Below, in pieces: positions 6,695 through 15,853 of a stretch of DNA of 64,000 nucleotides; position 1 is the first letter of the stretch, and every line of letters starts with the position of its first letter. Location of the stretch: positions 1 to 64,000 of the forward strand of contig NZ_JAFCKB010000011.1 of the NCBI RefSeq assembly GCF_018130615.1, read 5' to 3'. The DNA comes from Bradyrhizobium manausense. GTDB taxonomy: Bacteria; Pseudomonadota; Alphaproteobacteria; Rhizobiales; Xanthobacteraceae. The notes beneath the pieces are model-generated. The model made no database searches and was not told the origin of the DNA. It saw nothing but the letters and a program-made list of their open reading frames with translations. The position numbers and the translations under genes are program-made.

Positions 6695-9694
6695 ATGCCG
6701 AACATCCCACCGCCCTTCTCAGCCCCCTACGCGCCCGACGATGCCGACATCGCTGCGCGCCTCTTTCCATCGGCACACCTAACTCCGCCGCAGGAAGCAC
6801 GGATCGACCGCACTGCAACCCGGCTGATCGAGGCGATCCGCAAGCGCGACGACCGGCTCGGCGGCGTGGAGGACATGCTGCGAGAATTCGCGCTCTCGAC
6901 CAAGGAAGGGCTGGCGCTGATGGTGCTGGCGGAGGCGCTGCTGCGCGTGCCGGACGCGCGCACCGCCGACCAGTTCATCGAGGACAAGCTCGGCGAGGGC
7001 GATTTCATCCATCACGAGACCAAATCCACCGCGTTCCTGGTCAACGCCTCGGCCTGGGCGCTCGGCCTGTCGGCGCGGGTGATCCAGCCCGGCGAGACAC
7101 CCGACGGCACCATCGGCCGGCTCGTGAAGCGGCTGGGCGCGCCTGCGGTCCGCACGGCCACGCGCCAGGCGATGCGGCTGATGGGCAATCACTTCGTGCT
7201 GGGCGAGACCATCGAGCAGGCGCTGGAGCGCGGCAGGCCGCGCTCGGGTGAGACACCGCGCTACTCCTTTGACATGCTCGGCGAGGGCGCACGCACGGCG
7301 GCCGACGCCAAGCGCTATTTCGACGCCTATGCCAGCGCGATTGAGACGATCGGCAAGGCGGCGGGCAACCATCCCCTGCCCGGCCGTCCCGGCATCTCCG
7401 TCAAGCTCTCGGCGTTGCATCCGCGCTTCGAGGCGATCAGCCGCGCGCGCGTGATGCACGAACTGGTGCCGCAACTGCTGAATCTGGCGCAGCGCGCCAA
7501 GGCCCACGATCTCAACTTCACCGTCGATGCCGAGGAAGCCGACCGGCTGGAGCTGTCGCTCGACGTGATCGCGGCAACGCTCGCCGATCCTTCGCTTGCG
7601 GGCTGGGACGGCTTTGGTTTGGCCATTCAGGCCTATCAGAAACGCGCGAGCGCGGTAATCGACTACATTCACGAGCTGGCGCGCGCACATGACCGCAAGC
7701 TGATGGTGCGCTTGGTCAAGGGTGCCTATTGGGACACCGAGATCAAGCGTGCGCAGGAGCGCGGGCTCGACGGCTATCCGGTGTTTTCTCGCAAGGCGAT
7801 GACGGATCTGAACTACGTCGCCTGCGCCTCGAAGCTGCTCGCATTGCGGCCACGCATCTTCCCGCAGTTTGCGACCCACAATGCCCTCACCGTCGCGACC
7901 GTGCTGGAGCTCGCGGGCGACAGCGGCGGATTCGAATTCCAGCGCCTGCACGGCATGGGCGAAGCGCTCTACGAACAGCTCGCCAAGGATCACCCTGAGA
8001 TTGCCTACCGCACCTACGCGCCGGTTGGCAGCCATCGCGACCTGCTCGCCTATCTGGTGCGGCGGCTGCTCGAGAATGGCGCCAACTCGTCCTTCGTGGC
8101 GCAGGCGGCCGATTATCGCGTCCCCGTCCCGGCGCTGCTGAGGCGTCCCGTCGATCTCGTCGTCCGTCCCGATCACGCCCATCACGCCAAGATCCCGCTG
8201 CCGGGTGATCTCTTTGCGCCGGAGCGGCACAATTCAGGCGGCATCGAGTTCGGCGAGCGTGCCGCGCTCGACCGGCTGCTGGCCGACGTCAAGTCCGCGA
8301 CGCCCAACCTCCAGCCGATCACGGACGCGACGCTCGAGCAGGCCGGTGCGGCGATCATTGCAGCCCGCGCCGGCTTTGCGGCCTGGAGCCGGACGCCGGC
8401 AGCGTCTCGCGCGGCCGCACTGGAGCAGGCGGCACATCTCCTGGAGAGCCGCAGCGCGCATTTCATCGCGGCCCTTCAGCGCGAAGGCGGCAAGACGCTC
8501 GACGACGCGCTCTCCGAACTGCGCGAAGCCGTCGATTTCTGCCGCTATTATGCGGCGCAGGGCCGAAGGCTGTTTGTCCACGAGACCGCCATGCCGGGCC
8601 CGACCGGCGAAAGCAACGCGCTCGCCATGCGCGGCCGCGGCGTCTTTGTCGCGATCTCGCCATGGAATTTTCCGCTGGCGATTTTCCTCGGCCAGGTCAC
8701 CGCGGCGCTGATGGCCGGCAACAGCGTCGTTGCCAAGCCAGCCGAGCAGACGCCGCTCATCGCGCGCGACGCTGTCGCCCTGCTGCACGAGGCCGGCATC
8801 CCTACAAGCGCGCTGCATCTCGTCACCGGCGACGGCCTCATCGGCGCGGCGCTGACCGCGCACCCTGACATCGCGGGTGTCGTCTTCACCGGCTCGACCG
8901 AGGTCGCGCGTCACATCAACCGGACGCTTGCCGCCAAGGACGGAGCGATCGTGCCGCTGATCGCCGAGACCGGCGGCATCAACGCCATGATCGCGGATGC
9001 GACCGCGCTGCCCGAACAGGTCGCCGACGACGTCGTCACCTCAGCGTTCCGTTCCGCGGGCCAGCGCTGCTCGGCACTGCGGCTGTTGTTCGTGCAGGAA
9101 GACGTTGCCGACCGCATGATCGAGATGATCGCGGGCGCGGCGCGCGAACTGAAGATCGGCGATCCCGCTGATGTCGCGACGCATGTCGGCCCCGTGATCG
9201 ACGTCGAGGCCAAGCAGCGGCTCGACGCCCACATCGCGCGGATGAAGAGCGAGGCGCGACTGCACTTCGCAGGCACAGCTCCAGAGGGCTGCTTCGTCGC
9301 GCCCCACATCTTCGAGCTCAGGGATGCCGGCCAGCTCACCGAGGAGGTATTTGGGCCGATCCTGCATGTGGTGCGCTACCGGGCCGAGACGCTCGAGCGC
9401 GTGCTGCAAGCTATCGAGCGGACCGGCTATGGCCTCACGCTCGGAATCCACTCCCGCATCGACGACACGGTCGAGGCGATCATCGACCGGGTCCAGGTCG
9501 GCAACATCTACGTCAACCGCAATATGATCGGCGCCGTGGTCGGGGTGCAGCCGTTCGGCGGCAACGGCCTGTCCGGAACCGGTCCCAAGGCTGGCGGCCC
9601 GCACTACCTCGCGCGCTTCGCCACCGAGCAGACCATGACCATCAACACCGCGGCAGCCGGCGGCAACGCCGCGTTGCTTGCGGGAGAGGAGTAA
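6695..9694 (+). CDS. putA: Bifunctional proline dehydrogenase / L-glutamate-gamma-semialdehyde dehydrogenase
   Basis: PutA oxidises proline to glutamate in two coupled steps. The N-terminal half is the FAD proline dehydrogenase barrel (motifs ISVKLSALHPR and VRLVKGAYWDTEIKRAQ). The C-terminal half is the NAD-dependent aldehyde dehydrogenase, with the nucleotide-binding FTGSTEVAR stretch and catalytic Cys792 in AGQRCSALR. At 999 residues it matches the minimalist type A PutA of Bradyrhizobium japonicum, in which the catalytic Cys is also 792. It has no N-terminal ribbon-helix-helix DNA-binding domain, so regulation is left to the divergent Lrp-type gene. Confidence 0.97.
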   Translation: MPNIPPPFSAPYAPDDADIAARLFPSAHLTPPQEARIDRTATRLIEAIRKRDDRLGGVEDMLREFALSTKEGLALMVLAEALLRVPDARTADQFIEDKLGEGDFIHHETKSTAFLVNASAWALGLSARVIQPGETPDGTIGRLVKRLGAPAVRTATRQAMRLMGNHFVLGETIEQALERGRPRSGETPRYSFDMLGEGARTAADAKRYFDAYASAIETIGKAAGNHPLPGRPGISVKLSALHPRFEAISRARVMHELVPQLLNLAQRAKAHDLNFTVDAEEADRLELSLDVIAATLADPSLAGWDGFGLAIQAYQKRASAVIDYIHELARAHDRKLMVRLVKGAYWDTEIKRAQERGLDGYPVFSRKAMTDLNYVACASKLLALRPRIFPQFATHNALTVATVLELAGDSGGFEFQRLHGMGEALYEQLAKDHPEIAYRTYAPVGSHRDLLAYLVRRLLENGANSSFVAQAADYRVPVPALLRRPVDLVVRPDHAHHAKIPLPGDLFAPERHNSGGIEFGERAALDRLLADVKSATPNLQPITDATLEQAGAAIIAARAGFAAWSRTPAASRAAALEQAAHLLESRSAHFIAALQREGGKTLDDALSELREAVDFCRYYAAQGRRLFVHETAMPGPTGESNALAMRGRGVFVAISPWNFPLAIFLGQVTAALMAGNSVVAKPAEQTPLIARDAVALLHEAGIPTSALHLVTGDGLIGAALTAHPDIAGVVFTGSTEVARHINRTLAAKDGAIVPLIAETGGINAMIADATALPEQVADDVVTSAFRSAGQRCSALRLLFVQEDVADRMIEMIAGAARELKIGDPADVATHVGPVIDVEAKQRLDAHIARMKSEARLHFAGTAPEGCFVAPHIFELRDAGQLTEEVFGPILHVVRYRAETLERVLQAIERTGYGLTLGIHSRIDDTVEAIIDRVQVGNIYVNRNMIGAVVGVQPFGGNGLSGTGPKAGGPHYLARFATEQTMTINTAAAGGNAALLAGEE

Positions 9695-9809
9695 GGCCTT
9701 GCGCTGTGCGCCGTTGCATCCGGGCAAGACATCGGTCTAATGGCTCCCAGACCTGCCCGCGCCAATTCCAGCGCGCGGGAAACAACAAGAGCGAGGGAGC
9801 AACGCCGCG

Positions 9810-11015
9810 ATGGAAAAAGGCATATTTGCAGGGCTCAAGGTACTGGACTGCGCGAGCTTCATCGCGGCGCCAGCGGCTGCGACCGTGCTGTCCGATTTCG
9901 GCGCCGACGTCATCAAGATCGAGCCGCCCGGCGCCGGCGACCCCTACCGCAATCTGCCGAACCTGCCCGGCTATCCGACCGGCGAACACAATTTCGCCTG
10001 GCTGCTCGAGGCCCGCAACAAGAAGAGCCTCGCGCTCGACCTGTCCAAGCCCGAGGCGCAGGCCGTGCTCTACAAGCTGGTCGAAGAGGCCGACGTCTTC
10101 ATCACCAACATGCCGCCGCCGGTGCGCGGCAGGCTCGGCATCAGCTATGACCATCTCGCCCATCTCAACGACCGGCTGATCTACGCCTCCTTCACCGGCT
10201 ATGGCGAAAAGGGCGAGGAAGCCAACAAGCCCGGCTTCGATAGCAACGCCTATTGGGCGCGGTCCGGCCTGATGGACCTCGTCCGCGCCGACACCGACAC
10301 GACCCCGGCCCGCTCGGTCGCTGGCATGGGCGACCATCCCTGCGCCATGGCGCTGTACAGTGCGATCGTTACCGCGCTGTACCAGCGCGAGAAAACCGGC
10401 AAGGGCTCGCATGTCGCCTCCAATTTGATGGCGAACGGGGTGTGGGCGGCGAGCGTGCTGGCGCAGGCAAAGCTCTGCGGCGCCAAATTCAGCGAGCGGC
10501 GGCCGCGTGAGCGCGCGCTCAACGCAGTGGCCAATCACTATCAGTGCAGGGACGGCCGCTGGCTGATCCTGTCGCTGCTCAACGAGGAGCGGCAATGGCC
10601 GACGCTCACCAAATGCCTCGGCCGTGAAGACCTCATCGCCGATCCGCGCTTCGCCACCAAGCCCGACCGTCACGCCCGCTCGATCGAGCTGATCAAGATC
10701 TTTGACGAGACCTTTGCCACCAGGGACCTCGCCGAATGGCGGAAAATCCTCGACGGCAACGGTCTGGTGTTCGGTATCGTCGGCATTTTGGACGACATCC
10801 CGAACGACAAGCAGATGCTCGACAACGAGGTGCTGGTTCCGTTCGAGAACGACACCATGCTCACCATCAGTAGCCCGATCTGGATCGACGGCACCAAGAA
10901 GGTGCAACCACGCAAGCCGCCCGGCGTCGGCGAGCACAGTGACGAGATTTTGCGTGGCGCGGGATACGATGAAGCGGCGATCAGGCAGCTGCGGGGATCG
11001 GGGGCCGTGGGGTAA
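9810..11015 (+). CDS. Class III (CaiB/BaiF) CoA-transferase
   Basis: A 401-residue family III CoA-transferase that moves CoA between acyl-CoA and a carboxylic acid by a ping-pong mechanism in the cytoplasm. The N-terminal Rossmann-like part starts LKVLDCASFIAAPAAATVLSD. The catalytic aspartate is about Asp175, in AGMGDHP. Substrate is unknown; related proteins act on formyl/oxalyl-, carnitinyl- or succinyl-CoA. It lies 115 bp after putA in the same direction but is probably a separate unit, with the GST gene downstream beyond a hairpin element. Confidence 0.85.
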   Translation: MEKGIFAGLKVLDCASFIAAPAAATVLSDFGADVIKIEPPGAGDPYRNLPNLPGYPTGEHNFAWLLEARNKKSLALDLSKPEAQAVLYKLVEEADVFITNMPPPVRGRLGISYDHLAHLNDRLIYASFTGYGEKGEEANKPGFDSNAYWARSGLMDLVRADTDTTPARSVAGMGDHPCAMALYSAIVTALYQREKTGKGSHVASNLMANGVWAASVLAQAKLCGAKFSERRPRERALNAVANHYQCRDGRWLILSLLNEERQWPTLTKCLGREDLIADPRFATKPDRHARSIELIKIFDETFATRDLAEWRKILDGNGLVFGIVGILDDIPNDKQMLDNEVLVPFENDTMLTISSPIWIDGTKKVQPRKPPGVGEHSDEILRGAGYDEAAIRQLRGSGAVG

Positions 11016-11038
11016 GGCCGGAACGCTACCGCGGCTTC

Positions 11039-11114
11039 GTCATTGCGAGCGCAGCGAAGCAATCCAGAATCCCACCGCGGATGTGCTGGATTGCTTCGCT
11101 GCGCTCGCAATGAC
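11039..11114. repeat. Perfect 29-bp inverted repeat with 18-bp loop
   Basis: Positions 11039-11067 are the exact reverse complement of 11086-11114 (right arm starts CTGGATTGCTTCGCTGCGCT). It fills most of the gap between the CoA-transferase and GST genes. A diverged second copy lies at 35586-35704. RNA from either strand would fold into a very stable stem, so it may also stop transcription. Confidence 0.85.
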
Positions 11115-11170
11115 GGCGTGGAAGCATCTCGGGTATAACAATCGGCGAAGCCGCTGTCTCGTGAGGTCCC

Positions 11171-11818
11171 ATGACCCTCTATCGCCTGCACTACTTCCCC
11201 GAATCCGGCAACAGCTACAAGCTGGCACTGATGCTCACGCTGTGCGGCGAGAGGTTCGAGCCGGTCTGGACCGACTTTGGCGGCGGCGTCACGCGCACGG
11301 CGGAGTGGCGCAAAGCCGTCAACGAGATGGGCGAAATTCCCGTGCTCGAGGTCGACGGCGTGAAGATGACGCAGACGGCTCCGCTGCTGCTGAAGCTTGC
11401 CGAGCAATACGGGCGCTTTGGGGCCGAAACGGAAGGGGAAAAATTCGAGCTGCTGCGCTGGCTGTTCTGGGACAACCACAAGCTCACCGGCCACATGGCA
11501 ACCTATCGCTTCATGCGGGCCTTCACCGAAAAGAACGATCCGCAGGTGCTGAAGCATTTTCGCCGGCGGCTCGAGGATTTTCTCGGCATTCTCGACGGCC
11601 ATCTCCAGCACAATGCGTTCGCGATCGGAGCGAAGCCGACGGTCGCTGATATCTCGATGATGGCTTATCTGCACTATCCGAGCGACGAGCACGGCTTTGA
11701 TTTCGCGACGAGTTATCCCGCCATCCACGCCTGGCTCGGCCGCATGGCCGCGCTGCCCGGCTGGAAATCGGCGTATGAGCTGCTCCCGGGAAAGCGAATG
11801 ACGAACTACGCGAAGTGA
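11171..11818 (+). CDS. Glutathione S-transferase family protein
   Basis: 215 residues with an N-terminal thioredoxin-like domain (YRLHYFPESGNSYKLALML..., about 1-80) and an all-helical C-terminal domain (about 90-205, with the conserved KPTVADISMMAYL capping segment). The Ser in the SGNSYK segment sits where beta/theta-type GSTs place the glutathione-activating residue. Likely cytosolic conjugation or isomerisation; substrate unknown. It stands alone. Confidence 0.85.
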   Translation: MTLYRLHYFPESGNSYKLALMLTLCGERFEPVWTDFGGGVTRTAEWRKAVNEMGEIPVLEVDGVKMTQTAPLLLKLAEQYGRFGAETEGEKFELLRWLFWDNHKLTGHMATYRFMRAFTEKNDPQVLKHFRRRLEDFLGILDGHLQHNAFAIGAKPTVADISMMAYLHYPSDEHGFDFATSYPAIHAWLGRMAALPGWKSAYELLPGKRMTNYAK

Positions 11819-11891
11819 GGGTTGTTCCTCCTCCTGCTTCCCGCAAGCGGACCACCAGATTGTCCAAGTTATTGTGCTACGCGATGTCTGC

Positions 11892-12221
11892 CTATCGCAT
11901 CCAGGCAGGCTTGGCTCCCAATTGGCCACTCCACCCCCAATCGCGGAACATTTCCTGGAATGCTGTCATGTCAAACGCTTCGCCTGGTCGGGGTTCGTCG
12001 ACAACTGAGTAGCCATAGCCAGCATTGTTCAACTCGTGGACATGGTCGCGAATTTCGTCGTAAGCGCGAAACAAAAGCATTCCATTTGGAGCACCAAGAC
12101 TTGCGATCCGCGCAACGGCAACGACAGCTCGACCGCTCGGCAGCACGAGCCGAAACCCTAGCTCAGCGTGAAGACCGAGCGCAGAGCATGCTCGCCAGAC
12201 CCATGTCGCTAACTGACTCAC
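11892..12221 (-). CDS. Hypothetical protein, 109 residues
   Basis: Not recognised. It reads as a genuine soluble protein, with hydrophobic and charged residues alternating through FRLVLPSGRAVVAVAR and FRAYDEIRDHVHELNNAGYGYSVVDEP and a Trp-rich tail ending near WGWSG. No signal peptide or membrane helix. It faces the GST gene tail-to-tail. The start at 12221 is the only good ATG. Confidence 0.55.
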   Translation of the reverse strand: MSQLATWVWRACSALGLHAELGFRLVLPSGRAVVAVARIASLGAPNGMLLFRAYDEIRDHVHELNNAGYGYSVVDEPRPGEAFDMTAFQEMFRDWGWSGQLGAKPAWMR

Positions 12222-12336
12222 GGTAGGTCCACAATTGGGGGGATCGGCAGGGCCGGCGTGACTCTTTTGTCACGGGCTATGACCATTCTACACCACGCGC
12301 TAATTGATCTTGTCCCTGGCTGAAATGAGTTTGCGG

Positions 12337-12501
12337 CTACCGCAGCGCCAGCCAGCCGAGCGTGAACAAGATCCCGCCGATGATGACGACCACCGCGACC
12401 GCCCAGGTGCTGACGCGGATGCTGCCGGTGACCTGTTTGACTTCCTCATTGCGCGCGATCTCGCGATTGCGCTCCTTGTCGGCGTCGCTGGTATCCGTCA
12501 T
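12337..12501 (-). CDS. Small single-pass membrane protein, 54 residues
   Basis: A short frame from ATG 12501 to TAG 12337. Residues 1-28 are strongly charged (TDTSDADKERNREIARNEE) and residues 32-52 form one hydrophobic helix (STWAVAVVVIIGGILFTLGW) with a short LALR tail. It lies 27 bp downstream of the haem-motif gene on the same strand, so may be co-transcribed with it. Function unknown. Confidence 0.6.
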   Translation of the reverse strand: MTDTSDADKERNREIARNEEVKQVTGSIRVSTWAVAVVVIIGGILFTLGWLALR

Positions 12502-12528
12502 GGGCCATCCGAACCGGTTGGGGTCGAC

Positions 12529-14109
12529 CTAACGCGTCTTGATGAAGCACATGCCAATGCGGCTCGAGGCCGCCGCAGCCTGACAGGTGAGACCCTTAGC
12601 ACAGGTCCATGACGTAAAACTCTTGTCGGTCGCTCCAGATCCCGCATTTTGCAGGGAACAATGCGCGCCCCAGCCGTCCTGATATTCGGTGCCGGCGAGT
12701 TCGAGGCTGCCGCGGGTCTGCGGCCGGCTGGCAAATCCGCGTGAGAAATCAGGGCGCTTGCCGGCGGCAAAGGCGGTCAGGATGTCGCGGCGTCGAAGCT
12801 GGTCGCCGAAGAAATGCGGCGAGGCCGGCACGATGGTAGAATTCGACGCATTCTCCGCGAGCCAGTCGACGCCCGGAAAATGGAAGCCGCCGATGCCGCG
12901 CGTCTGATGGCAGCCCGAGCAGGTGACATCATTGAGGCGGCGCTGGAAGCCCGCGACCGAGCGGATGTTCTCCATGCTGATGCCGTGCGCGGCCGCCTGC
13001 TTCAGCGCGCCGACGACGTCGTCATCGGTGAAGATGGGATCGTTCTTGTCCTCCCCCTTGCCCTCGCCTTTGGCCTCCCCCTGCATCATCCCGAATTCCG
13101 GCTGCAGCGCCGAGGCGTCGAAGCCCGCAGGGGTCGGCGCCACCGCAGCCTTGGCGAGATATTTCTCCGGGATCAGCACGGTGCCGCGATCGAACTCGCG
13201 AAGATTCGCAGGCGTGAGCAGCCAGTCCTTGAAGTCGCGCCGGAGTGCGTCATCGGCCAGGATGCGATCGCGGTCGATCTGGTTCTCCAGCGTCGAATCC
13301 ACGAAAATCTTCGAGCCGGGGTCGTATTTGAACACCTTGAGCAGGTAGTCGGAGCGAAAATCGTGCAAGGCCGACTTCGGCGAGATCGAGATCTGGATGT
13401 TGGTTTCGATACGGTCGATCATCGCATCGTAAGGCGCAGTGCGACTGCCGATCAGCCCTTGCCAGTCGCCATTGTCGAGCCAGCGCCGCGCGACCTCGGC
13501 GCAGGTGATGGGCTTGCCGTTCGCATCGACCTGGCGCGCATCGCGCGCCTTCATCACGAGGTTGAACGTCATCGGCAGACGCATCGCGCTGCTGCCGCCA
13601 TCCGGTCTGGTTTCGAACCGCGCCAGACGATAGATCAACCGGATCTCCCCGCAGGACTCTTCCGACACATAGGCGCGGTCCATGCGGTTGACGATACCGG
13701 CCAGCACGAAGCGCGTGTTGGCGGCTTTCAGATTGGCCCGATCGAACAGCTGCACGTCGAAACCGTCGCCAACGCCGATGGTCTCGCTTGGCGAAGCCTG
13801 CTTGTGCTGCGCGATGTAGCGATCGAACTCCGCATCGATCGCCGGCGGAATGTCCTTGAGCTGCGGCAGTGATGCGAACAGCTGATCGCTCGTCAGCGGA
13901 ACATTCCCGTTGCGCTCGGGCTGCAACAGGCGGGAAATCGACAGAGCATCGCTCTGGTCGAGCTTGCGCAGGAGATCGGGATCGGTGATCGCGGTGCCAC
14001 GCGCGAGCGGCGCGTTCTCTGCTGCCGAGAGCAACGTGACGCCGCCGAACAACAGAACGGCAGCCAGAAAGATTTGGGCGGCCAGGAGAATTCGCAGCGG
14101 GCGGCTCAT
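12529..14109 (-). CDS. Exported protein with one CxxCH haem motif, function unknown
   Basis: 526 residues. An N-terminal signal or anchor (RILLAAQIFLAAVLLFGGVTLL, about residues 5-26) directs it to the periplasm. A single CSGCH motif around residue 400 could bind haem c. The rest matches no cytochrome family I know: the N-terminal half (e.g. VLAGIVNRMDRAYVSEESCGEIRLIYRL) looks like a distinct conserved domain, and extra cysteines near the C-terminus (HCSLQ, WTCAKGLTCQ, GMCF) could form disulfides. A possible multi-domain oxidase or haem sensor; no activity is claimed. Confidence 0.75.
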   Translation of the reverse strand: MSRPLRILLAAQIFLAAVLLFGGVTLLSAAENAPLARGTAITDPDLLRKLDQSDALSISRLLQPERNGNVPLTSDQLFASLPQLKDIPPAIDAEFDRYIAQHKQASPSETIGVGDGFDVQLFDRANLKAANTRFVLAGIVNRMDRAYVSEESCGEIRLIYRLARFETRPDGGSSAMRLPMTFNLVMKARDARQVDANGKPITCAEVARRWLDNGDWQGLIGSRTAPYDAMIDRIETNIQISISPKSALHDFRSDYLLKVFKYDPGSKIFVDSTLENQIDRDRILADDALRRDFKDWLLTPANLREFDRGTVLIPEKYLAKAAVAPTPAGFDASALQPEFGMMQGEAKGEGKGEDKNDPIFTDDDVVGALKQAAAHGISMENIRSVAGFQRRLNDVTCSGCHQTRGIGGFHFPGVDWLAENASNSTIVPASPHFFGDQLRRRDILTAFAAGKRPDFSRGFASRPQTRGSLELAGTEYQDGWGAHCSLQNAGSGATDKSFTSWTCAKGLTCQAAAASSRIGMCFIKTR

Positions 14110-14148
14110 GCCTCCACTAACACCGCGGCCGACAGCCTATTCAAGTAA

Positions 14149-14180
14149 AAAGGCGCTTCACGCGGTGGTGAAGCGCCTTT
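14149..14180 (-). terminator. Rho-independent terminator of the 14205-15212 gene
   Basis: AAAGGCGCTTCAC (14149-14161) pairs with GTGAAGCGCCTTT (14168-14180) across a 6-nt loop. Read on the minus strand it follows the stop at 14205 by 25 bp and ends in a run of T, the classical form. Confidence 0.85.
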
Positions 14181-14204
14181 CGTGACAAGTCGGATATCGG
14201 GCGC

Positions 14205-15212
14205 CTAGCGCGCCACGATCAGGCCCTTTGCGGTCACGACCACCCAGCGGCCGTCCTGGCGGCGGATCGCATCGACGCGGCCGATGCCGGGGATGGGATC
14301 GCCGGCATAGACCTCGTAGAGGCCGCCCCGGCCCTCAATCAGCGCGCCACCATTGGCGACATCGCGGAGCCTCCAGCCTTCGATCGTCGGCAGACGCCCG
14401 ACCTCGGTCTTCGGGGCAGCGGGCACGGGAGCCGGCGCGGCAGCGGCGGTGGCGACCTGGGTTGGTGCCGGCGCGATCGTTCCGGTTGTTTCCTTGGCAG
14501 CCGCGGGCGCCGCGGCAGCGGCCTGCGCGGGAGTTGCCGGCGGCGTGGCGCGGAGCTTGTCGACGGTCTCGGACAGCTTGGCGAGCTTTGCCATCGGCTC
14601 GGCCTGCGCCTTCTCGAGCTTGTCGAGGCGGTCGTTGGCCCGGTTGAACTGGCTGAGGCCGGTCTTCGAGGTGTGCTCGACATTGGCCTTGAGCGCGACG
14701 ATGTCGGCATCGATCCGCGCGACCGAGGCGTCCAGTGCGCTGGTATCGGCGACTTGCGCCGGCGCAGGGCCAGCGAAATGCATCACGCCGACGGTCGCAA
14801 GTGCGCCGCTGATGGCACCGACGCAGACCGCGATCGCCACCACCGCGGCCATCGCCGACAGGCGGCGCTTGCCCCCGGTGTCACGCACCTCATCGGCCTT
14901 CACATGCGGGGCGAACTCTTCGCGCTCCCAGGACCGCTCCGCGGGCGCCATGACGATGAGCTTGCCGGGCTTCGGCTCCGGTTTGAGCTCGGCTTTGGTT
15001 TCCGCCTTGGTCTCGAACTTCGGCACTACGATCCGGGGCGGCTCGGCCTGCGGCGCGTCCGCCTTGGGGGGCGCCTCATGGTCGGGGGCGATCGAGGGGG
15101 CCTCGATGCCGGCGGCAGCCTCGACGACCTGCGGCGCAGTTGCGGCGGTGTCGACGGCATCAGCCTGGTCACCAGTCTGTTGGCCAGCCAGTTCGGGCAG
15201 GGATTCGCTCAC
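14205..15212 (-). CDS. Membrane-anchored Ala/Pro/Glu-rich protein with conserved C-terminal domain
   Basis: 335 residues. About 115 acidic and Pro-rich cytoplasmic residues are followed by one transmembrane helix (AAVVAIAVCVGAISGALATV, about 120-142), a helical stretch of likely coiled coil (160-225), an Ala/Pro linker, and a compact C-terminal domain (285-335; EGWRLRDVANGGALIEGRGG ... GRWVVVTAKGLI). The C-terminal domain resembles the small beta domains of secretion or pilus assembly proteins (PilP-like), but that is a weak impression. Proteins of this plan are frequent in Bradyrhizobiaceae and have no known function. Confidence 0.7.
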   Translation of the reverse strand: MSESLPELAGQQTGDQADAVDTAATAPQVVEAAAGIEAPSIAPDHEAPPKADAPQAEPPRIVVPKFETKAETKAELKPEPKPGKLIVMAPAERSWEREEFAPHVKADEVRDTGGKRRLSAMAAVVAIAVCVGAISGALATVGVMHFAGPAPAQVADTSALDASVARIDADIVALKANVEHTSKTGLSQFNRANDRLDKLEKAQAEPMAKLAKLSETVDKLRATPPATPAQAAAAAPAAAKETTGTIAPAPTQVATAAAAPAPVPAAPKTEVGRLPTIEGWRLRDVANGGALIEGRGGLYEVYAGDPIPGIGRVDAIRRQDGRWVVVTAKGLIVAR

Positions 15213-15481
15213 GGCTCAAATACTCCAGTCTAGGTTGACTTTTTGGTAACTTTCATTGCTTGCGAATTCCTTACCTCGGGACCCGCTTACCGAAATTTTA
15301 GGAACTCGTCCGAGGCCGAATTGGGTCGGGAAAGTGGAACCGGCGTGGCCGCGTGCAACAAATCGTCAACCGATGCTGCTCTGCGGTAGGCCGCACGCCT
15401 TAGCCGAAGGGGTTGTTTGCCCGTCACTGTTCCGCGGCTAACATGGCCCGTCCCGTCAGCCAGAAGGCGCTTGGGGGTATC

Positions 15482-15853
15482 ATGACGATCGAGAAATGCA
15501 TCAACGCGTTTGCTGTCGATGACGTCATCTTCGAGGAGGGCTCGACCGGCCGCGAGCTGTTCGTCGTGCTTGACGGCGAGGTCGAGATCGCCAAACTCGA
15601 CGGCGCGCGCAAGACCAGCATCATCAAGCTCGGCAAGGGCGAGTTCTTCGGCGAGATGGCCGTGATCGACGGCTCGGCCCGCTCAGCCACCGCGATCGCC
15701 TCGGCGCCGAACACAAAAGTAATGCGGATCAACCACGCGCGCTTCGTCTATCTCGTCAGCCAACAGCCGGCATTCGCACTGATGGTGATGGACGCACTTT
15801 CGAAACGCCTGCGCGCCTCCAACGCCGTCACCTACCGGGCAGCGCAATCATGA
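15482..15853 (+). CDS. Stand-alone cyclic-nucleotide-binding domain protein
   Basis: 123 residues, almost only a cNMP-binding beta-roll. The phosphate-binding cassette reads FFGEMAVIDGSARSATA (about residues 59-75), with the conserved Glu and Arg that hold cAMP or cGMP. There is no HTH, kinase or channel domain, so the ligand signal must act through a partner. The stop overlaps the next start by 4 bp (15850-15853), giving translational coupling to the hydrolase. The start at 15482 is preferred to a longer in-frame start at 15413. Confidence 0.85.
   Translation: MTIEKCINAFAVDDVIFEEGSTGRELFVVLDGEVEIAKLDGARKTSIIKLGKGEFFGEMAVIDGSARSATAIASAPNTKVMRINHARFVYLVSQQPAFALMVMDALSKRLRASNAVTYRAAQS

Noticed and set aside
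12814-13872. A 352-codon frame on the + strand
   Set aside because: Antisense to the exported CxxCH protein, which has a signal peptide and haem motif.
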